Shown here: positions 60,600 to 64,000 of the stretch, piece by piece | Position numbering within the stretch: the stretch's first letter is position 1 | Layout of the letters: each line of letters begins with the position of its first letter | NCBI GenBank assembly: GCA_040220135.1 | Contig: JAVJTT010000009.1 | Coordinates: 124,001-188,000 of the forward strand | Direction of reading: 5' to 3' | DNA length: 64,000 bases | From: CAJXMH01 sp040220135 | GTDB lineage: Bacteria > Bacteroidota > Bacteroidia > Flavobacteriales_E > Vicingaceae | Made by a program: the position numbers and the translations under genes | Notes under the pieces: model-generated | Told to the model about the DNA's origin: nothing | The model's database searches: none | The model's input: the letters and a program-made list of their open reading frames with translations, nothing else

Positions 60600-61187
60600 T
60601 TAAATCCAACTTACTTCACCGTTTCCAAGGGAATAATAAGCACTTACTACTTTCACTCCTTCTTGCCGCACAGCACGATTTAAAACCGGCATGGAATCTT
60701 TGATTCTTTCTTTCATAAAAATGGCATTGTTCTTAATCGCATTTTCCAACAAATCACCTTGCTGCTGACGAGCAGCAAATACGGCTGGTTTCAACTCTTC
60801 TAAAATAGCTCCTACATGCCCTTCTACCTCAGCTGGTTCTAGTGCCGCTGTAACAGCGCCACAACTTTCATGGCCCAGTACAATCACCAATTTGGTTCCC
60901 AAGTTTGCCACTGCATACTCAATACTTCCTAGTACTTTTTCTTTGGCTACATTCCCGGCTACTCGGATGGTAAATAAATCGCCCAAACCCTGATCAAAGA
61001 TCAAATCCGGAACTAAACGGCTGTCTGCACAGGTTAAAACTACCGTATGAGGAGCTTGTCCTTCTCTTAACATTTGACGTCTTGCAACATCTAAGTTCGG
61101 ATGCTTCAATTCATTCTTAACAAAGCGCTCATTTCCTTCTTTTAAAATGGCAAGAGCCTCATCGGCTGAAAGTTTATTCTTCTCCAT
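60600..61187 (-). CDS. Beta-class carbonic anhydrase
   Basis: Zinc enzyme interconverting CO2 and bicarbonate. The 195-residue protein has zinc ligands C53, H106 and C109 and the catalytic dyad D55/R57 (TCADSR, GHESCG), with the short C-terminal half of the plant-type group. It heads the carbonic anhydrase-small protein-SulP gene set, which supports a role in supplying or using bicarbonate. Cytoplasmic: no signal peptide. Confidence 0.95.
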   Translation of the reverse strand: MEKNKLSADEALAILKEGNERFVKNELKHPNLDVARRQMLREGQAPHTVVLTCADSRLVPDLIFDQGLGDLFTIRVAGNVAKEKVLGSIEYAVANLGTKLVIVLGHESCGAVTAALEPAEVEGHVGAILEELKPAVFAARQQQGDLLENAIKNNAIFMKERIKDSMPVLNRAVRQEGVKVVSAYYSLGNGEVSWI

Positions 61188-61255
61188 GCTTAAATTAGTT
61201 TAAGCCTTAAAAATAAGGCTTTCGAGAGAAACCATAAAGAAAATTAACCTATGTG

Positions 61256-62287
61256 TTAAGGAATTTTAATAGAAAGCTTGTACAAACTACCATCTGAGCC
61301 AGCAGCCCAGGCGTACTTTGAAAAATGATCAAATTGAATAGTATTGAGATCAAGTTCCGCTGCCTTTTCCCAGTATTGCCCACCATCTTCTGATAAATCA
61401 ACTCCATTGCTTCCCACGGCTAACCAAGCATCCAATAAAGGGGAATAATCGATCGCTGACCGGTATCCACTCACCTCTCCTCCCTTGGTCCAGCTTTTGC
61501 CTTGATTTTTTGAAATAGAAACTGAATAGGTAGAGTCCACTTTTGTGTAATCACCTCCAAGGGCAATTACAAGTCCTGAACCAGAAGCGATTGAATAAAT
61601 ACCTCGACTTTGACTTCCACCACCTAGTGTAGTTACATTTGCTTGCCAAACATTCCCTTTCGGCGAAGTAAAAACTCGGCTCTTTTCTCCTCCTAGCCCA
61701 ATAATGTACTTGCCTTTGCTTGTAGAAGTAATGCAAGAGCCTGAAGCGGCAAAGCCATTTTCCACTTTTAAGGGTTTGGGCAAGTTTTCACATGAAATTC
61801 TTTTCCAACTTTTGCCTTTATTCAGGGTTTGCAAGACCAAGTGACAGCCACTTAACTGATCGCCAAAAATAATTCCCTGCTCGTGGTTTCTAAAGTGAAT
61901 GGAATTCATAAAAGCTGATGAATCTTTGTTTTCATAAACCAAATTCCAATGCTTTCCGGCATCTTCCGTACGATAAACTCTAGCTGGAAAACCGGCACTC
62001 ACCACTATCGCTTCTTGGGCAGAAAAAGCATGGATATCTCGAAAGTCAAGCGAATCTTGATCGGGAGCAGGAATCAATTTCCACTCCTTTCCACCATTTT
62101 CCGTTTGCAAGATTGTCCCACCAGAACCACTTAACCAAACCACATTGGAATCAATTACTGAAATGCCTCTTATGCTTTCATTTGTCGGAGAGTTTTGCTC
62201 TTCAATCTTTACATCAGTAGAATGTTTATCAATCTTGCTATTCTGACAAGCAAAGACAAAACAAAGAAGAAGTAAAATTAGGCGCAT
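61256..62287 (-). CDS. YCF48/BNR-repeat beta-propeller lipoprotein
   Basis: Exported lipoprotein of 343 residues with a signal peptide ending in the lipobox FVFAC (Cys at ~14). The mature part contains repeated NGGKEWKLI, DAGKHWNLV, NKGKSWKRI, NQGKSWTKG and DGGQYWEKA units, the BNR/YCF48 signature of a 6-7-bladed propeller. YCF48/HCF136 proteins aid photosystem II assembly in plants, but Bacteroidota homologs have no assigned role. Its ATG lies directly after the U-tract of the terminator hairpin that follows fumC. Confidence 0.85.
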   Translation of the reverse strand: MRLILLLLCFVFACQNSKIDKHSTDVKIEEQNSPTNESIRGISVIDSNVVWLSGSGGTILQTENGGKEWKLIPAPDQDSLDFRDIHAFSAQEAIVVSAGFPARVYRTEDAGKHWNLVYENKDSSAFMNSIHFRNHEQGIIFGDQLSGCHLVLQTLNKGKSWKRISCENLPKPLKVENGFAASGSCITSTSKGKYIIGLGGEKSRVFTSPKGNVWQANVTTLGGGSQSRGIYSIASGSGLVIALGGDYTKVDSTYSVSISKNQGKSWTKGGEVSGYRSAIDYSPLLDAWLAVGSNGVDLSEDGGQYWEKAAELDLNTIQFDHFSKYAWAAGSDGSLYKLSIKIP

Positions 62288-62312
62288 AAAAAATCCCGCA
62301 TTAAGCGGGATT
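62288..62312 (-). terminator. Terminator hairpin after fumC, touching the next start codon
   Basis: An 8-bp stem (AATCCCGC 62292-62299 with GCGGGATT 62305-62312) with a 5-nt loop is followed on the minus strand by a run of six U ending at 62288. The next base begins the ATG of the YCF48-like gene. It can end fumC transcription, or act as an attenuator or RBS-hiding structure for the next gene. Confidence 0.8.
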
Positions 62313-62339
62313 AAGTTAAGGTATTTTCAGAATTAAATA

Positions 62340-63740
62340 CTACTTCAACGATCCAATCATTTTCATGGGATCAACCCATTCGTCAAACTGCTCTTCGGTT
62401 AAGTAGCCCAAGTTCACCGCCTCTTCCTTTAGGGTAGTTCCGTTTTCATGAGCGGTTTTGGCAATTTTTGAAGCTTTGTCATAGCCAATGTGGGTGTTGA
62501 GCGCTGTTACCAACATTAAAGAATTGTTCAAATTCTCTTTAATGTTCTTTTCGTTTGGCTCAATTCCTACAACACAATTGTCGTTAAAAGAAACACATGC
62601 ATCCCCGATCAAACGAGCCGACTCTAAGAGATTCTTCGCCATCATGGGTTTGAAAACATTCAACTCAAAGTGACCGTTCATGCCGCCCGCAGCTACTGCC
62701 ATGTCGTTCCCGATAACTTGCGCACAAACCATGGTTATAGCCTCTGCTTGAGTTGGGTTTACTTTACCCGGCATAATGGAAGAACCTGGCTCATTGGCAG
62801 GAATATTCAATTCCCCAATTCCACAACGTGGCCCTGAAGCCAATAAACGAATGTCGTTGCCTATTTTCATTAAGCTTACTGCCAATTGCTTTAACGCCCC
62901 GTGGGTTTCCACAATGGCATCATGGGCAGCCAAAGCTTCAAATTTATTTTCAGCAGTTCTAAAAGGCATTCCTGTAAAATCCGCAATGTATTGAGCCACT
63001 TTTTCAGAATAACCTTCAGGTGTATTTATTCCGGTTCCAACTGCAGTTCCGCCTAAAGCAACTTCAGAAAGATGGTCTAAAGTATTTTGTAAAGCTTTCA
63101 AACCGTGATCTAACTGCGAAACATAGCCTGAAAGTTCTTGTCCTACAGTAAGCGGAGTCGCATCCATCAAGTGAGTTCTCCCGATCTTCACTATATTCAT
63201 AAAGGCTTCAGATTTTTGCTTTAAAGTGTCTCTCAATTTTTCTACTCCCGGTATAGTAGTTTCTACCACCATTTTGTAGCAAGCAATGTGCATGCCGGTA
63301 GGAAAAGTATCATTCGAAGATTGTGACTTGTTCACATCATCATTCGGGTGAATGAAGCGCTCTCCTTCGCCTAATTTATTCCCTTGCAAAACATGAGCCC
63401 GATTAGCAATTACTTCATTGGTATTCATGTTTGATTGCGTTCCTGATCCAGTTTGCCAAACGACCAAGGGAAATTGATCATCCAAGTCGCCTTTTAAAAT
63501 TTCATCGCAAACTTTTGCAATCAAATCTCTTTTCTCATTTGGCAAAACCCCAAGCTCTGCATTGGTGTAAGCCGCTGCCTTTTTCAAATACGCAAATCCC
63601 TTTACGATTTCAAGTGGCATTTGCTGCTTGTGATCGCCAATTTTAAAATTGTTTCGCGAGCGCTCGGTTTGAGCTCCCCAGTATTTTTCAGAAGGAACTT
63701 TTACGTCTCCCAAACTATCTTTTTCAATCCGGTAATCCAT
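62340..63740 (-). CDS. fumC: Class II fumarate hydratase
   Basis: Iron-independent fumarase interconverting fumarate and malate in the citric acid cycle. The 466-residue protein starts YRIEKDSLGDVKVPSEKYWGAQTERS. It has WQTGSGTQSNMNTNEV, GRTHLMDATPLTVGQE, and the superfamily signature GSSIMPGKVNPTQ with the catalytic Ser. Full length. A terminator follows 28 bp after the stop. It is divergent from a 55-residue membrane protein gene. Confidence 0.96.
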   Translation of the reverse strand: MDYRIEKDSLGDVKVPSEKYWGAQTERSRNNFKIGDHKQQMPLEIVKGFAYLKKAAAYTNAELGVLPNEKRDLIAKVCDEILKGDLDDQFPLVVWQTGSGTQSNMNTNEVIANRAHVLQGNKLGEGERFIHPNDDVNKSQSSNDTFPTGMHIACYKMVVETTIPGVEKLRDTLKQKSEAFMNIVKIGRTHLMDATPLTVGQELSGYVSQLDHGLKALQNTLDHLSEVALGGTAVGTGINTPEGYSEKVAQYIADFTGMPFRTAENKFEALAAHDAIVETHGALKQLAVSLMKIGNDIRLLASGPRCGIGELNIPANEPGSSIMPGKVNPTQAEAITMVCAQVIGNDMAVAAGGMNGHFELNVFKPMMAKNLLESARLIGDACVSFNDNCVVGIEPNEKNIKENLNNSLMLVTALNTHIGYDKASKIAKTAHENGTTLKEEAVNLGYLTEEQFDEWVDPMKMIGSLK

Positions 63741-63818
63741 GTAATTTAGATTTTGTTTTTTGATTCTTTAATTGCGGTAATTTATGCGTAAAATTGCAGT
63801 GCAAATTTATTCAAAGCT

Positions 63819-63986
63819 ATGTTTACAGCAGGTTTTTTATTGTTTTTAGCCATTTTTACCTTGGCATTTTGGGTATTACTTTTCTTATCCGCTTTTGCTT
63901 TACCCTACGCGCTTACCATGTATGTGGTTGAAAAGCTGAAAGGTGGAAGCGAAACGGAAGAAGAAAACGAAGTAGAATCAGCTTAA
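63819..63986 (+). CDS. 55-residue single-pass membrane protein
   Basis: ATG at 63819. The N-terminal ~35 residues form one long hydrophobic segment (GFLLFLAIFTLAFWVLLFLS), then VVEKLKGG and a very acidic tail (SETEEENEVESA). No family recognised. It is divergent from fumC across 78 bp. A coherent membrane helix plus charged tail, an ATG start and a clean stop support a real gene rather than chance. Confidence 0.65.
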   Translation: MFTAGFLLFLAIFTLAFWVLLFLSAFALPYALTMYVVEKLKGGSETEEENEVESA

Positions 63987-64000
63987 AAAAGCTCTTTCAC

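Overview
The window is chromosomal DNA from a marine-type Bacteroidota, most likely in the Flavobacteriales (Cryomorphaceae or Schleiferiaceae-like). The evidence is five secreted proteins with type IX secretion (T9SS) C-terminal sorting tails, GSCFA and DUF4271 proteins, AT-rich intergenic DNA with TAnnTTTG-type promoter elements, frequent TTG starts and almost no strong Shine-Dalgarno sequences. I see no rRNA, tRNA, prophage, insertion sequence or CRISPR array. Most of the window is core chromosome, with islands of secreted proteins.

Layout. 1-5.9 kb: M23 peptidase (cut by the window start), voltage-gated-type K+ channel, GSCFA protein, SDR oxidoreductase, pirin, Dps, and a collagen-like lipoprotein. 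5.9-10.6 kb: a DnaE-type polymerase alpha subunit and the Y-family polymerase DinB, with a small unknown gene divergent from dinB. 10.6-16.5 kb: three tandem paralogous T9SS-secreted proteins. 16.6-21.4 kb: PIF1/RecD-like helicase, SLC12-like transporter, and a LexA-like XRE/S24 repressor. 21.5-29.7 kb: one 8.2-kb gene for a giant secreted M6 metalloprotease with about 11 CUB and about 9 BACON-like domains. 29.8-36.6 kb: glutaryl-CoA-dehydrogenase-like enzyme, DUF4271, HemD-like protein, rnpA, yidD, S41 protease, O-antigen ligase. 36.6-42.5 kb: two glycosyltransferases, rsmI, epimerase, cysH, recJ. 42.9-44.5 kb: kelch-like T9SS protein between short intergenic repeats. 44.6-51.4 kb: haem-precursor cluster hemAC (fused)-hemD-hemB-hemL-hemE, with a decayed hemB 3' fragment and two palindromic intergenic repeats inside it. 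51.7-58.6 kb: B12-dependent ribonucleotide reductase, small lipoprotein, feoA, feoB, SprT-like protein, mannose-1-P guanylyltransferase. 58.6-64 kb: SulP transporter, small membrane-anchored protein and beta-carbonic anhydrase (probably a bicarbonate module), YCF48-like lipoprotein, fumC and a 55-residue membrane protein.

The best candidate for an undescribed system is a damage-response regulon. The LexA-like repressor keeps an Ala-Gly cleavage site and a Ser/Lys dyad. Its promoter carries a pair of 17-bp TGAC-N9-GTCA-type sites separated by 6 bp. The same pair, with the same 6-bp gap, lies upstream of dinB about 10 kb away. This suggests one repressor controls itself, the dinB/dnaE translesion pair and perhaps the small divergent gene. 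Other points of interest are a hemA-hemC gene fusion, a fossil hemB tail, a palindrome abutting the feoA start codon, a hairpin with a U-tract touching a start codon, and an isolated Cys-Cys pair conserved in the three tandem secreted paralogs.
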